64,000 nt of DNA from Paralithodes platypus (Eukaryota; Arthropoda; Malacostraca; Decapoda; Lithodidae): the NCBI GenBank assembly GCA_032716605.1, contig CM064495.1, forward strand, positions 23,918,586-23,982,585, given 5' to 3'. The notes beneath the pieces are model-generated. The model was given only the letters and a program-made list of their open reading frames with translations. It ran no database searches and had not been told where the DNA came from. Within the stretch, counting starts at the first letter, position 1. The number at the start of each line of letters is the position of its first letter. Of this stretch, positions 1 through 10,935 are shown in pieces. Both the position numbers and the translations under genes were made by a program.

Positions 1-157
1 CTGGGGGTATCTCTTCCTCGTCTTCGTCTTCTATTTCGTCGTCTTCTAGGTGTTCGCTGATTCGCCTTATACGTTCTCGGCACTCTCGTTTTATTGTGTC
101 TCTCTGTGCGGTCTGCCAGGCGCGGATTTGTAATAGTCTTAATCTATTGGCTGACCC
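1..157 (-). pseudogene. Partial copy of the candidate host exon (window edge)
   Basis: This is the same acidic, Arg/Lys-rich open frame as the exon at 26857-27183, here cut by the window start. Read on the minus strand from a possible acceptor AG just above 157, it encodes the stretch with EDDEIEDEDEEEIPPEY. Whether it is functional cannot be seen because the downstream half lies outside the window. It is part of duplication copy 1. Confidence 0.45.
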
Positions 158-1233
158 CTTATGAGATAATTACAAAATTTTATTATTAATTATACACTTC
201 ATAAAAAATAAAATAAGACCATCCTTTTCATCTCAAATTACTATATATATATGCGCACTTATTTTCGCAATATATATGATGCAAGACATTATTTTTAGTT
301 TCAAAATAGTCTTCAACATATATTTTCAAATTGCACGTTTTCAATAGATACGATTTCAGTTTTGTCTTGCGATTGTTTCCACAACATTGCAATAATGGGC
401 GGTATCAATTTTCTAGGTCACTGTTTTCTGAGTTTTAGCTGGTGTGTGTTTGTGTGGAAAGGAATCTTTTAAAGTGTTGTTATCATTTCCGTCAGTTATA
501 TTCGAGACGTGTTTCACAATCAGAAGCTTCGTACACTCACAAACTTTAAATAACATATCCCATTTGTATCAGTGTAACTTGTTCACCAATCGCTGAAACA
601 TTACTGTATCGCATTGCAATATCTTGTTTGGGTTATATACAGATTCAAATGAGAGCATACTTATCATGGCTGGCGAATGTACTGTCATACTTTAAATAGT
701 AGGCCTACATCAATAACGTATACCCCATCAATACAATGGCACCTATGTTCATATTATTGTGGCTAACATAGGATGATTATATTAACCTTAGATAATTATG
801 TTATATATTACCAGCCCTTTCACTTCCTCATTCCTCCATTTGCTACCTCTCCTCCTTTGTCCTCCCTTAGTCTTCCACATATCACAAACCTTCGTCACGC
901 TTTTTAGGAGTGCATAGAAATATTCAATAGGGTTAAATTATCCCAGTCAAACACATTAGCTCCCACAAGTCATTCATTAAGCTTTAACGATAATTTAATT
1001 ATAGCCAGAATAATGTGGAGAAAAGCGTTCTCTTAGAAAAAGGCTAACATAAAATATTATTTAGTTCAGGAAAGGCATCTAATTGTTCAAGAGGTTTCAT
1101 ACTACCTTAAATATCTCCTTCAGTGTAAGGATACAGGATTCTCTTGTACTTGGCTAACACTGAACGATTTCACTAAGCTTTAAAAAAAAAGTATCTTCAG
1201 CAGTCAAGCTCAAAATCTTCACTACTATAGGTA
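158..1233. other. AT-rich non-coding stretch
   Basis: I see no coding region, RNA gene or clear repeat. It is repeated almost unchanged at 27184-28266, with a few substitutions (for example near 408 and 937). Confidence 0.6.
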
Positions 1234-1438
1234 GCGCCAACGAACTTGACAATAATCTTGACCCCTTAACTTGTCATACCGGTAACTCAAAATTAATGAA
1301 AGCAATCGGGCTGACATTTCTATAATTTGGGAAAAGCCCACCATGAAATAGGTGTGGATATTTACAGCCAGTTTGCTCTAGGCCCTTTTGAATTATGAGA
1401 AGTTAAGGGGTCAAGATTATTGTCAAGTTCGTTGGCGC
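1234..1438. mobile_element. MITE-like element with 39-bp perfect inverted repeats
   Basis: The arms at 1234-1272 and 1400-1438 are exact reverse complements (outer end GCGCCAACGAACTTGAC), separated by a 127-bp loop. No transposase is present. CTATAG occurs shortly outside both ends but not immediately adjacent, so the target-site duplication is uncertain. The same structure is in copy 2 at 28267-28471. It could be a foldback element or MITE, or a long hairpin transcript source. Confidence 0.7.
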
Positions 1439-1596
1439 TTCCGATATTACTTCCTATAGATGGTGTAGAGCTCATACGATGTCACACAAACATACGACAA
1501 CCCAAAACTCTACTGATAGCTTCTTTTTGAAGCGAGACTGTATATATATTTAAAGTGGTGGTAAGATTACAGTGAAGTTGTGGTGTACCATGTATT

Positions 1597-4311
1597 TTGA
1601 CCCACATAATTAATATAGTTAACCACTCCGGTGCTGGATTTCAATTAGTTGCCCGGGTACCTAAAGGAGCCAGAATCCAAGTGGCGGAGGCCCTTACAAC
1701 CATCATAAAGCAGGCCCTACAGCTCAAGACACCCCTCGCATGGGCACGGCTCCTGGGTTTCTCCTATGGGGCCCTCCGAAAACCACCCAGAACCAACATA
1801 CAAGACCATCTTCAGGTTTCACTAGCCACCAGAGTGAAACGTCAAGTAGCACAGTATATGGATGGAAACAAACTGGTGGAACCCCCCGAACAGCAACCAA
1901 ACAGGGCCCAGAAGCACCAGGAGAAGGAAGAGGAAGAGGCTGAACAGCTACGTAAGAGGGTCGCTGCGAAGCTGGCGGATAGTGACATCAAAGGGGCCGT
2001 CAGACTGTTGTCCTCTTCAGAAGGTTTTGCTGGTCAAGGCACCGAAGTTGTTGAAGCCCTACAAGAAAAGCACCCACCTACACCTAGGGACCTAAACCTC
2101 CCCCCTGCCCCAAATGACCAGATGCGCCAACCTTTAGTTGTCACGAAGGAGCAGGTGGTCGCCGCAGTGACTTCATTCCCAGCAGGCTCAGCCGCGGGCC
2201 CAGATGGTATCCGACCCGCCCACCTCAAAGGCCTCTTGGGTCAGGGATCAGGAGCTGCCGGGGAGGCACTCTTGGAAACCCTCACCAAATTCATCAACAT
2301 GGTTTTAAGAGGGGAAGTACCCGACTGTGCCACACCCCTATTTTTTGGGGCATCACTCTGTGCACTGGCAAAAAAAGATGGCGGCGTGCGCCCAATAGCA
2401 GTAGGGAACACCTTCCGCCGCCTTGCCACAAAGGTGGGTTTGAAACCACTCTCGAATGGCCTAGGTCAACACTTAAGACCAGTTCAACTAGGTTTCGGAA
2501 CTCCAGGGGGGTGTGAAGCTGCTGTACACGCAACCCGCACCTACCTCAGCCAAGCCCAAGAAAAACGAGTGCTTCTAAAGATTGACATGCGGAACGCATT
2601 CAACAGCATTCGCAGGGATGTCTTCCTCCGTGCAGCTCAAGAACACATCCCCACTCTGTACCCCCTACTTTGGCAGGCTTATTCCAAACCTTCAATCCTG
2701 ATTTTTGGCGAGACGGTAATCCCATCAGAGACCGGGTTACAGCAGGGAGATCCAGGTGGTCCTGCTCTTTTCTCAATAGGGGTGGATGCAGCAGCTAACA
2801 AAGTAAGGTCAGAGCTGAATGTATGGTACCTGGACGATGCAACCTTGGGTGGGTCAGTAGAGAACGTTCTAACCGACCTAAATAACATCATAACTGACCT
2901 CGGCCAGGCCGGGCTAGTGATAAATGACACCAAATGTGAACTTGTTCTCCTCAACCACACACGTGAACAAGGAGAAGAGACTCAGGCCCTGTTCCGAAAC
3001 ATATTGCCAGATGTAAAGATCCTTCAGGAGCACCAGCAAACCCTATTAGGTTCCCCACTAACTCTGGCAGCAATCCCACCAGCACTTCAAGTTAAAAAGG
3101 AGGAGCTTCAACGTCTCGTGAGTCGCCTGATACACATCGATGCCCACTCAGCTCTGGCCCTGCTCAAGAACTGTTTCTCCATCCCAAAACTCCAATACCT
3201 CCTGCGCACATCGATGACTTACACGAACAATGGCGGCCTCCAAGAATTAGACAGCATAATCCGAGAAGCAGTGACCAGCATCACCAACGTGGAATTTAAA
3301 GAACGGGCCTGGACACAAGCCACCCTTCCTGTCCGCCTCGGGGGCTTGGGCATACGGAGAGCCTCGGATATTGCCTCCCCAGCCTTTATCTCTTCCCTCA
3401 TCGCGACCAACGACCTCGTATTGTCCATCCTTTATTCTAAACCCGGAATGACACTTAATGGGGACGTAACAGCAGCGATTAACACCTGGAAGGGAAGTAC
3501 AGGAGTAGAGGAGGAGCCTCAGGGTACCTCCAGGAGCAAGCAGAAAGCGTGGGATACCATCTCGGCGAAGAAAACTCAAGAAAATCTCCTAACCAATGCA
3601 GACCAGGTTGCAAAAGCACGCCTCCAGGCAGCCGCCCGTTCGGAGAGTGGCTTGTGGTTACACGCCATCCCCATCCCACCTCTTGGAACTCACTTGGATG
3701 CTGAAGCGCTCCGGGTCGCCATCGCGCTCAGAGTGGGTGCGGCAGTTTGTCACCCACACACTTGCAAGTGTGATGGGAGGATGGATGCTCAAGGTCACCA
3801 TGCCTTGTCATGTAATTACAACGCAGGCCGCCTGCCAAGACACTCTGCACTAAATAATGTCATAAAACGGGCCCTGCAGAGTGCTAACTGTGCATCAATC
3901 CTCGAACCACATGGACTTCACAGAGAAGACGGCAAACGGCCAGATGGGATGACCACTTTCCCTTACAAGAATGGCCGGTGCCTCGTGTGGGATGCCACAT
4001 GTGTTGACACTTTCTCCACAACCAACGCCGCCAGAAACGCCGACGAAGCAGGTGAAGCCGCCCGGATAGCAGAAAATAAAAAGCGAGAAAAATATCAAGC
4101 CATCGCCAGAATTCATCAGTTCGAGCCCCTGGCATTCGAAACTTCAGGAGTCTTCGGCCCCACCACCCTTAAGATGGTGAATGAAATAGGCCGTAAAATC
4201 AGAGAAGTTTCAGGAGAACCCCGGGAAACCCTCTGGCTCAAGCAAAGACTAGGGATGGCTATCCTCCGGGGCAATGCCACCAGTGTCATGAGCTCAGTTC
4301 GACAGGACTGA
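1597..4311 (+). CDS. Reverse transcriptase with restriction-like endonuclease (R2-superclade-like LINE ORF, N-terminus truncated)
   Basis: This encodes the protein that nicks target DNA and reverse-transcribes the element's RNA. Visible motifs: AAGPDGIRP near residue 198; RT motif A LLKIDMRNAF near 329; motif B GLQQGDPGGPALF near 381; catalytic YLDD near 411; a Cys/His cluster starting CHPHTCKC near 718; and RPDG (about 780) followed by WDATCVDT (about 798), the PD-(D/E)XK-like endonuclease signature of LINEs with a C-terminal restriction-like nuclease. There are 904 codons without a stop. The listed start is a TTG, and codons before about 1651 are flanking host DNA: the flanking duplicate at 28621-28682 contains the same bases without the element. 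The true N-terminus is therefore missing through 5' truncation. The exact clade (R2, HERO or related) is not determined. Confidence 0.9.
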   Translation: MTHIINIVNHSGAGFQLVARVPKGARIQVAEALTTIIKQALQLKTPLAWARLLGFSYGALRKPPRTNIQDHLQVSLATRVKRQVAQYMDGNKLVEPPEQQPNRAQKHQEKEEEEAEQLRKRVAAKLADSDIKGAVRLLSSSEGFAGQGTEVVEALQEKHPPTPRDLNLPPAPNDQMRQPLVVTKEQVVAAVTSFPAGSAAGPDGIRPAHLKGLLGQGSGAAGEALLETLTKFINMVLRGEVPDCATPLFFGASLCALAKKDGGVRPIAVGNTFRRLATKVGLKPLSNGLGQHLRPVQLGFGTPGGCEAAVHATRTYLSQAQEKRVLLKIDMRNAFNSIRRDVFLRAAQEHIPTLYPLLWQAYSKPSILIFGETVIPSETGLQQGDPGGPALFSIGVDAAANKVRSELNVWYLDDATLGGSVENVLTDLNNIITDLGQAGLVINDTKCELVLLNHTREQGEETQALFRNILPDVKILQEHQQTLLGSPLTLAAIPPALQVKKEELQRLVSRLIHIDAHSALALLKNCFSIPKLQYLLRTSMTYTNNGGLQELDSIIREAVTSITNVEFKERAWTQATLPVRLGGLGIRRASDIASPAFISSLIATNDLVLSILYSKPGMTLNGDVTAAINTWKGSTGVEEEPQGTSRSKQKAWDTISAKKTQENLLTNADQVAKARLQAAARSESGLWLHAIPIPPLGTHLDAEALRVAIALRVGAAVCHPHTCKCDGRMDAQGHHALSCNYNAGRLPRHSALNNVIKRALQSANCASILEPHGLHREDGKRPDGMTTFPYKNGRCLVWDATCVDTFSTTNAARNADEAGEAARIAENKKREKYQAIARIHQFEPLAFETSGVFGPTTLKMVNEIGRKIREVSGEPRETLWLKQRLGMAILRGNATSVMSSVRQD

Positions 4312-4614
4312 GTCATGCCACTGCGTGAGGCCCCGGCAGGAGTGGTGTATCCGTAGTCTTTCCACAGTAGGGTAAAACAAAACATAAACCTTATTTGTAT
4401 GTAACATGTGTGATGCACATTAATAAAAGGGGATGTGTCGGATGGTTGAAAGCCACAGTTGCTCGCGCGTTTGGGGCTAGCAACACGTATTATGAAAAAC
4501 ATGCATCCTCCTTCATTCACTGTCCCCCCTCTTCACTCACTCAACCCCACAATTTGCCGGAGGATAACAGGTTTTTCACAATACGTAGACGGAGGTCTTT
4601 TTAAAAAAAAAAAA
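1652..4614 (+). mobile_element. R2-superclade-like non-LTR retrotransposon, 5'-truncated
   Basis: Boundaries come from comparison with the empty site in copy 2 (around 28675-28690) and from the 9-bp target-site duplication AATTAGTTG at 1643-1651 and 4615-4623. The 3' UTR (4312-4602) ends in an A-run at 4603-4614. The element has an uninterrupted ORF and is absent from the other duplicate, so it looks young. It is not in a 28S rRNA gene, the classical R2 target. Confidence 0.9.
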
Positions 4615-4629
4615 AATTAGTTGTTATTC

Positions 4630-5420
4630 TATCTATCTATCTATCTATTGCCTGACGCCGTGATCCCCGAAGGGGTGGACACGAACGAACCGCCCCCATG
4701 CACCTCTGTCCCCAGTCAGTCGATGCCCCTCCCCCCAACCAGCACTGCCTTCGTTCATGTAGTTCCTCACTCCATCCTTCCACCTCATATTCGGTCTACC
4801 TCTCCCCCTCTGTCCCTCCACCTCGCTCTCGTACACCCTCTTAGTCATTCTCTCGCTTTCCATACGTTCCATATGGCCGAACCATCTCAAGTTGTTCCTT
4901 TTCACACTTTCCAGCACATCTACCTCCACACCACACCTCCTTCTTACTTCCTCATTAGTCTGTCTATCCCTCCATGTAACTCCGCACGCACTCCTTAAGT
5001 AATTCATTTCCACTGCTCTCACTCTTAGTCTGAGTCTCTCAACCAACGTCCATGCTTCTCTTCCGTAAGTCAGTGTCGGGATTACCACACTGTCATGCAA
5101 GGACTTCTTCACTTCCATATTGACCACCCTATTTCTTGTTACTGCTTTTAGCGTTCCTACAACCCTCTTCCCGCACCTCCCGCACCTCTTCATCCATAGT
5201 CCCATCTTTACTCAACACACTGCCCAGATACTTAAAAGAGTTGACGATCTCCATAGCCTGACCGTTCAGCTTCACCTCACACTCTGTGACTTCACCCCTT
5301 TCGAAGACCATAACCTTGCTCTTCCCCGTATTTACCTTCAAATTCCGTTTTTCGCACACTGTTCCAAACTCATTTACCAGACCCTGCAACTCCCATTCAT
5401 TATCACTCATTCATTATCAC
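4630..5420 (-). mobile_element. RTE-type LINE 3' fragment
   Basis: On the minus strand two overlapping frames (5410 to 5129, then 5205 to 4645) encode the end of an RT and its C-terminal region: NSFKYLGSVLS, then PTLTYGREAWT, then NNLRWFGHMERM, typical of RTE-type LINEs in arthropods. A frameshift separates the two frames. The 3' end carries a short tandem tail (ATCT repeats at 4630-4649 as seen on the plus strand), as RTE elements often do. It is flanked by the 12-bp direct repeat TAGTTGTTATTC (4618-4629 and 5421-5432), so this is a heavily 5'-truncated insertion. It is absent from copy 2. Confidence 0.85.
4645..5410 (-). pseudogene. RTE-type reverse transcriptase C-terminal fragment
   Basis: This is the coding remnant of the LINE at 4630-5420. 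It lacks the endonuclease and the RT catalytic core and is frameshifted near 5129-5205, so it cannot make an active enzyme. The last codons before the stop encode HPFGDHGVRQ. Confidence 0.8.
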
Positions 5421-5570
5421 TAGTTGTTATTCAAAATCTAATAAACAAAACATACTGTAGCAAGAATAATAAAATTATTATTATTATTTTTTTTTTTTAA
5501 TCGTTGATTCTTACCATATAGGGAAATCAATATAGACATACCTTAGGACAAACTTAACTACTCTTCCTTA
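5421..5570. other. Host flank between LINE insertion and minisatellite
   Basis: AT-rich flank with A/T microsatellite runs (about 5470-5500). The counterpart is 28680-28830. It ends in TTCCTTACGAT, the BEL target in copy 2. Confidence 0.6.
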
Positions 5571-5903
5571 CGATAACGTTTTATTCCCGACAACGATAAC
5601 GTTTTATTCCCGACAACGATAACGTTTTATTCCCGACAACGATAACGTTTTATTCCCGACAACGATAAAGTTTTATTCCCGACAACGATAACGTTTTATT
5701 CCCGACAACGATAACGTTTTATTCCCGACAACGATAACGTTTTATTCCCGACAACGATAACGTTTTATTCCCGACAACGATAACGTTTTATTCCCGACAA
5801 CGATAACGTTTTATTCCCGACAACGATAACGTTTTATTCCCGACAACGATAACGTTTTATTCCCGACAACGATAACGTTTTATTCCCGACAACGATAACG
5901 TTT
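5571..5903. repeat. 23-bp minisatellite, 14 units (copy 1)
   Basis: There are fourteen full units plus a partial one. Each unit, in one rotation, is TATTCCCGACA followed by ACGATAACGTTT. One unit near 5662 has AAAG instead of AACG. The first 11 bases equal the terminal bases of the BEL LTR in copy 2, and the next 12 equal the DNA next to that LTR. Copy 2 has 22 units. Confidence 0.95.
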
Positions 5904-6283
5904 TTCTTATATTCTAACTACGGTATCAGTGGACGATTATACAATCGGCCAAATCAGTGGTGTCGCGGCACCAAGTATATTTCGATCATTAATTGATATT
6001 AGCACTACCTAAGCTTAAATTCATCATTTCAAGTGAGATATACAAACATGATCCTATCTTTACACATCCTATTCAACATCTGACAGACATTAATACAGCA
6101 CACAGCGAGCAAAACGTAATGACAGCTGAGACACAACTTATTTGACCAACTGTACCCAGTTTATGAAGGATCTATAACAGTCAGAGGGTTGATTGGGATA
6201 AATTTCAGCCTTTTGATTCATAGAGTTTCAAAGCTGCGTGCAATTGTTTTTGTAATCCATCATATTACTAAATGGTTGTTTAA
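5904..6283. other. Non-coding stretch
   Basis: No gene or repeat is recognised. The counterpart at 36824-37198 is nearly identical, apart from a 9-bp indel near 6262. Confidence 0.5.
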
Positions 6284-6497
6284 CCCTTTGACAATGGGAT
6301 AATATTTCTGAGTCTAATAAAATCGTTTAATGTTAGCCAGTATCCAAGAAATCACGACATACTGTATTTTTAAGGAAGAATTACTCGAGGTAGTTTTAAC
6401 CCTATTGACTATGAGATGTCTTTCCTAATTTGAAGAAAATCGTCTAATGTTTGCAAAAATAAAACGAACAAGACATCACCCGCAATAATTCAATGGG
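6284..6497. mobile_element. TTAA-flanked piggyBac-type MITE, possibly a tandem pair
   Basis: The outer ends are TTAA at 6280-6283 followed by CCCTTTGACAATGGG, and AATAATTCAATGGG followed by TTAA at 6498-6501. An internal TTAA-CCCTATTGACTATG at 6396 starts a second related half that shares AAAATCGT(T/C)TAATG with the first. The size (214 bp) matches the MITE at 19338. No transposase is present. The same element is at 37199-37412. Confidence 0.6.
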
Positions 6498-7199
6498 TTA
6501 AGACATAGTTGCATTGTTTTCCCTATATATTTCAACATGACTATTTCCTCTGTGTTCACAATACTCTGTCTATCGCGCCCAACTTATCAGTACCGGGTAT
6601 TATCTCTAAAAATCGGAGAGCCGTCAGCTTGTAACCTACTGCACTATATCACATTATCCACCTGCAGACCATATTAAGGCCACATTTTTATTTATCACGT
6701 TATTTAAGTATATATTACTCTCATTTAGGTTTCCTCCCTAGACCTCCATTAAGCTTAGCAATATATACCCCGAAGAACCCGCTTCAAGATCGATTTCGGC
6801 ATTTTTCGATAGAAAAATGGTGCCCCGGCCAAAGGCCGATTCCTCCTAAATTGATACAGATAAATTGATAAAAAAATAGGGCAAAATTTATTTAAATCAC
6901 CAAACTAATGGGGAAGACGTCTTGAAATCTCAAAACTAATGGAGGTCTAGAAGCAATAATAACAAAAACCATAGAGGTATTGAACGCGTGAACATCTGTA
7001 ACCTTCCTGCCCTTCTTACCGACCCCACCAGTTGAGTGCAGTTGGTCGTACGTTCAACCTTTCAATAAACTAATATTAATCTGTATTCATAGCAAGGTTG
7101 GCAAAGAACTTTAACTTTTGGCTCTACATCTCAACCAGTGACAAATGAACCAGTACTGTTAGTTATGTTTAGTTATGGTAGCCTACTGGTATATTAACA
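6498..7199. other. Non-coding stretch
   Basis: I recognise nothing. The counterpart is 37413-38108. Confidence 0.5.
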
Positions 7200-7882
7200 C
7201 TGGTTAAGGTGACACTGGTTAAGATGACACTAGTTAAGGTGACACTGGTTAAGGTGACACTGGTTAAGGTGACACTGGTTAAGGTGACACTGGTTAAGGT
7301 GACACTGGTTAAGGTGACACTGGTCAAGGTGACACTGGTCAAGGTGACACTGGTCAAGGTGACACTGGTTAAGGTAACACTGGTCAAGGTGACACTGGTC
7401 AAGGTGACATTAGTTAAGGTAACACCGGTTAAGGTGACACTGATTAAGGTGACACTAGTTTAATTTGACACTGGTTAAGGTGACACTAGATAAGGTGACA
7501 CTGGTTAAGGTGACACTAGTTAAGGTGACACTAGTTAAGGTGACACTGGTTAAGGTGACACTAGTTAAGGTGACACTGGTTAAGGTGACACTGGTTAAGG
7601 TGACACTGGTTAAGGTGACACTAGTTAAGGTGACACTAGTTAAGGTGACACTGGCTAAAGTGACACTGGTTAAGGTGGCACTGATTAAGGTGGCACTGGT
7701 TAAGGTGACACTAGTTAAGGTGACACTGGTTAAGGTGACACTGGTTAAGGTGACACTGGTTAAGATGGCACTGGTTAAGATGACACCTGGCTAAGGTGAC
7801 ATTGGTTAAAGTGACACTGGTTAAGGTGGCACTGGTTAAGGTGACACTAGTTAAGGTGACACTGGTTAAGGTAACATTCTCT
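7200..7882. repeat. 15-bp minisatellite (copy 1)
   Basis: About 45 copies of ACACTGGTTAAGGTG with common variants (ACTAGTT, GGTCAAGG, GGTGGC). One register break occurs at TTTAATTTGACAC near 7460. Both strands read open as short-period ORFs (VTLVK on plus, VTLTS on minus). These are artefacts of the period being divisible by three. Confidence 0.95.
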
Positions 7883-7995
7883 GCCTTGACATTAAACATT
7901 ATTATCAGCACAACATTGCGTTGAATGTGGTGTCTCATAATAATAATCCCTCAAAACAATCATTAGACCCGCTTTATCTGTCTATCTTAGCTCAT

Positions 7996-8143
7996 AACTG
8001 TCTTCGTGGTGCGATGTATAAGGTGTTGATTTTCGGTGTGAGCATCCTGGGTTCGAGTCCACGGACTGCCACATGTGTTTGTAAATTTCATTAATCGATT
8101 TTAGGAGTATGGTTGGTTGTTGGAAGGAACATAATAATTTATA
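7996..8143 (+). mobile_element. tRNA-derived SINE, family A
   Basis: The tRNA-like head contains a good pol III B box, GGTTCGAGTCC, at 8050-8060 and a weak A-box region around 8007-8024. The body includes ATTAATCGATTTTAGGAG and the tail AACATAATAAT. The acceptor-stem halves do not pair, so it is not a tRNA gene. Related copies lie at 14119-14323, 14448-14648 and 39580-39733. Confidence 0.7.
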
Positions 8144-9998
8144 TAGTCTGATAACAAAAATTTACCTATTTAATGTAATTATCAGTGTCCAGTATATGTA
8201 TATGAATATACTCAAGCACATACTCCAGATCTGGGGTTTGGCGACTCGAGACAGAGCTCAAACAGAAACAACATTTAAAGTTCCAATTTTTAGGGTCCGG
8301 GACCACTTTCGCGTTCCCTTTCTCTGTCTTGTATATACATTCCCTAATCATTGTGTTAGGTTAGGTCAGGCCATGCTAGGTTAGGTCATGTCAGGTTAAT
8401 TCAGGTTAGATAAGGTTAGGCCATGTTAAGTCAGGTTAGGTTAGGTCAGGTCAAGTCAGGTTAGGTTCGGCCTGATGAGGCTAAGTCAGGTTAGGGTAGG
8501 TAAGGAGAATTAGGCCATTTTGGTATATGGGTGTATTAGTTGTGGCCATTCTGGTTGTGGCCGTTTTAGTTATAGCAGGTTTGAAGTATGGTTGCTCTCA
8601 CTGGAAAACTATTCCTTTCCAATAACATAACGCCATTCTTTATCCCACTACACCGCGACTTTTCAATATACAAAACGCATTTCCACTTTATAATATATTT
8701 AATTTCATCACTAAAACTCATTGCCTCAACCACACTCCCAGCCATCGTTTCACTGCGTATTATACCTTTGTAGTATAATTAATACCATCACTGTAACTCG
8801 ATGTTTCAACCACACCCTCTAATATCGTTTAACAACGTATTTCATTTTATGCTACAATTAATTTAATTACGAAAACTCAACGCTTCTACCACATCCGCCA
8901 CCATCATTTAACATCGCATTTCGATTACTCTATTAGATTTTATTTTTATCATATATTTTGTTTCCACTTTAGGCCGGTGTATCACAGCACGCTACCATCC
9001 CCCAACCCTCTGTCAAAATGTATAGGTATGAAAAGGGTAATTGAAGTGTCCATAATAATCTACCCATTAAAAGGTATACTGATGGTAAAAAAGCTATGTA
9101 ATACAAGGATAAAAGGATAATCACTAGCAAACATACCCAATGATCTTATAGCCTATACAGTATTCATACCCTTTATAAACCCATAATTTTTGACCTTGTA
9201 CTACCCCAATTAGTCCATTAATATCACTTGAACCCGCTACACCACACCACGCCACCATCCGCCACTGCCAGGACCACACTAATTATTACATTCTTGCGGG
9301 GGTACTGGTGGTCCACATTCTCTGGCCACTCGCGTATAGTCGGTAGGAGCGCCATGGCCCCTATAGTGTCCCAAGGGCCACAGATATACGATAATACGAT
9401 GGTCCAAACTGTGCTACCGGCCCTGTGTTATCTTATCCCTTATCAGCTGTTATCCAGGCTCGGGTTTGATTGTGAGAGTTGTTATCGTGCAGTGTTGCTC
9501 TTCGGATTACTCAGAACTTCACTTATCTCACACAGGCATACATACAGTAGGTTTAGTTGATATACTATTATTTGATTGTATACTTTCCGTTGGTTAACGG
9601 TGAGCAATTATATTTTGACGAAAACGGGATTATTTTTTAACAACACGAAAGTTTCGATTCTCTCTGCACTACTCACGCCCAAAGATAACCATGCATTAAT
9701 ACCCTTTTTTGTAATGTGGGAATAAATGGTCCACTTAAGTATTTGCAGAATTATTAAGCTTAGGGTTTATTACTCGTATGTTAATGCTGACTAAGTTGAC
9801 GGTATCGATACCAATACTATTTGAGGAGGAGCACTTAACTGAAATGGATTGCTTATAACTTGTTCAGGTCACTTACATGAAGAAGCTACAAGCGAATGTT
9901 GACAAAACAGTCTACTCCTAAACACTTTCAATCAAATAACGTCAAATTGTATTACAATAACGCCAAATTGTATTTCAATTGTATTACAATTGTATTAC
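8144..9998. other. Non-coding stretch with TTAGG-like run
   Basis: Positions 8355-8505 are a degenerate run of GGTTAGGTCAGG-like words resembling the arthropod telomere motif TTAGG, but irregular and internal. Positions 8200-8345 resemble 47765-47940 (ACTCAGGCACATAC and CCGACTCGAG words), so a decayed dispersed repeat is present. The rest contains no recognisable gene. It is duplicated at 39734-41588. Confidence 0.5.
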
Positions 9999-10701
9999 AA
10001 GTAGGAGGGGCGGCGGAATAGCAGTGTTTGTCAGGAGTTCATTAAAATGCTGTACTAAATCAGGTATTAGACTGAATAATGATCACGAAAGTGTTTGGGT
10101 AGAGGTTAGCGAAGGTAGCGAGACCATAGTTATTGGAGTCATTTATAGACCACCAAATATGAGTAGAAATGAAGGTAAATCTTTATGGCAGGAAGTGAAA
10201 ATAGCATCAAGGTTTAGCAATGTGTGCATTATGGGAGATTTTAATTTTCCAAAGATAGATTGGCAGCATCAAATCGGCGACTCAGATCCTGAAGAGTTTA
10301 TTGAGGCGGTACAAGATAGTTTTTTATTTCAATTCATTGACTCGCCGACTAGAGGTAATAATATCCTTGATTTAGTTCTCAGTAATAATGAGCATATGAT
10401 AAATACTGTTGAGATAGGGGACCAACTAGGAAATAGCGATCACAAATCTATTTATTTTAATATACAATGGACAGGATATGCTAAAGAGAATCCGTCACTT
10501 ATCCCACATTATAGAAAAGCCGATTATGGTGGGATAAGAAGAGCCTTAAGGGTGGACCCTATTGTTAAACAATTAAGTCAGGATAAGCCAGAGTTAAACT
10601 TGACAGCTACATATGAACAGTGTATTTCTTCACTTCACAATGCGCAAAATAAATATATCCCTAAAAGAAGATTTAGATCGACACAGAACCAACCAAAATG
10701 A
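9979..10701 (+). pseudogene. LINE endonuclease fragment
   Basis: This is an apurinic-like endonuclease domain, C-terminal two-thirds. Motifs seen: VIYRPPN, MGDFNFPKIDW, NNILDLVLSN and GNSDHKSI (the SDH catalytic end). The N-terminal catalytic part is missing because the element is 5'-truncated, and the first codons (TTG start) are flank. It ends at a stop at 10699-10701, and the downstream RT is in other frames. Confidence 0.8.
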
Positions 10702-10935
10702 ATGAATAATAAACTAATAGATCTTATAGGAAAAAAGAAAGGAATATATAGAAAAATTAAGAAAGGCGAAAATCACCTACTTACAGTATTTACTATCAAA
10801 CTCTATCAAGACAGGTAAAAAAGGAAATTAGGAAAGCAAAAAGAAATGAAATAAGGATAGCCAACGACTTAAAAAATAACCCTAAAGCTTTTTACCAACT
10901 ATATAAATCTAAAGTTAGAAATGTAATAGGCCCCC

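Noticed and set aside
1597..1651. Native N-terminus of the R2-like protein
   Set aside because: These bases are present in the empty site of copy 2, so they are host flank.
1652..4614. rDNA-inserted R2 element
   Set aside because: No 28S rRNA sequence flanks it; the target is AT-rich non-coding DNA.
5571..5903. CRISPR-like array (also 36311-36828)
   Set aside because: Units are directly adjacent with no variable spacers, and the DNA is eukaryotic.
7169..7938. Repeated VTLVK / VTLTS ORFs, also at 38083-39523
   Set aside because: Read-through of a 15-bp minisatellite.
8003..8075. tRNA gene
   Set aside because: The B box is good but the acceptor and D arms do not pair and the body continues into a SINE tail; several similar copies exist.
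8340..8510. Telomere
   Set aside because: TTAGG words are irregular and internal, with unique DNA on both sides.
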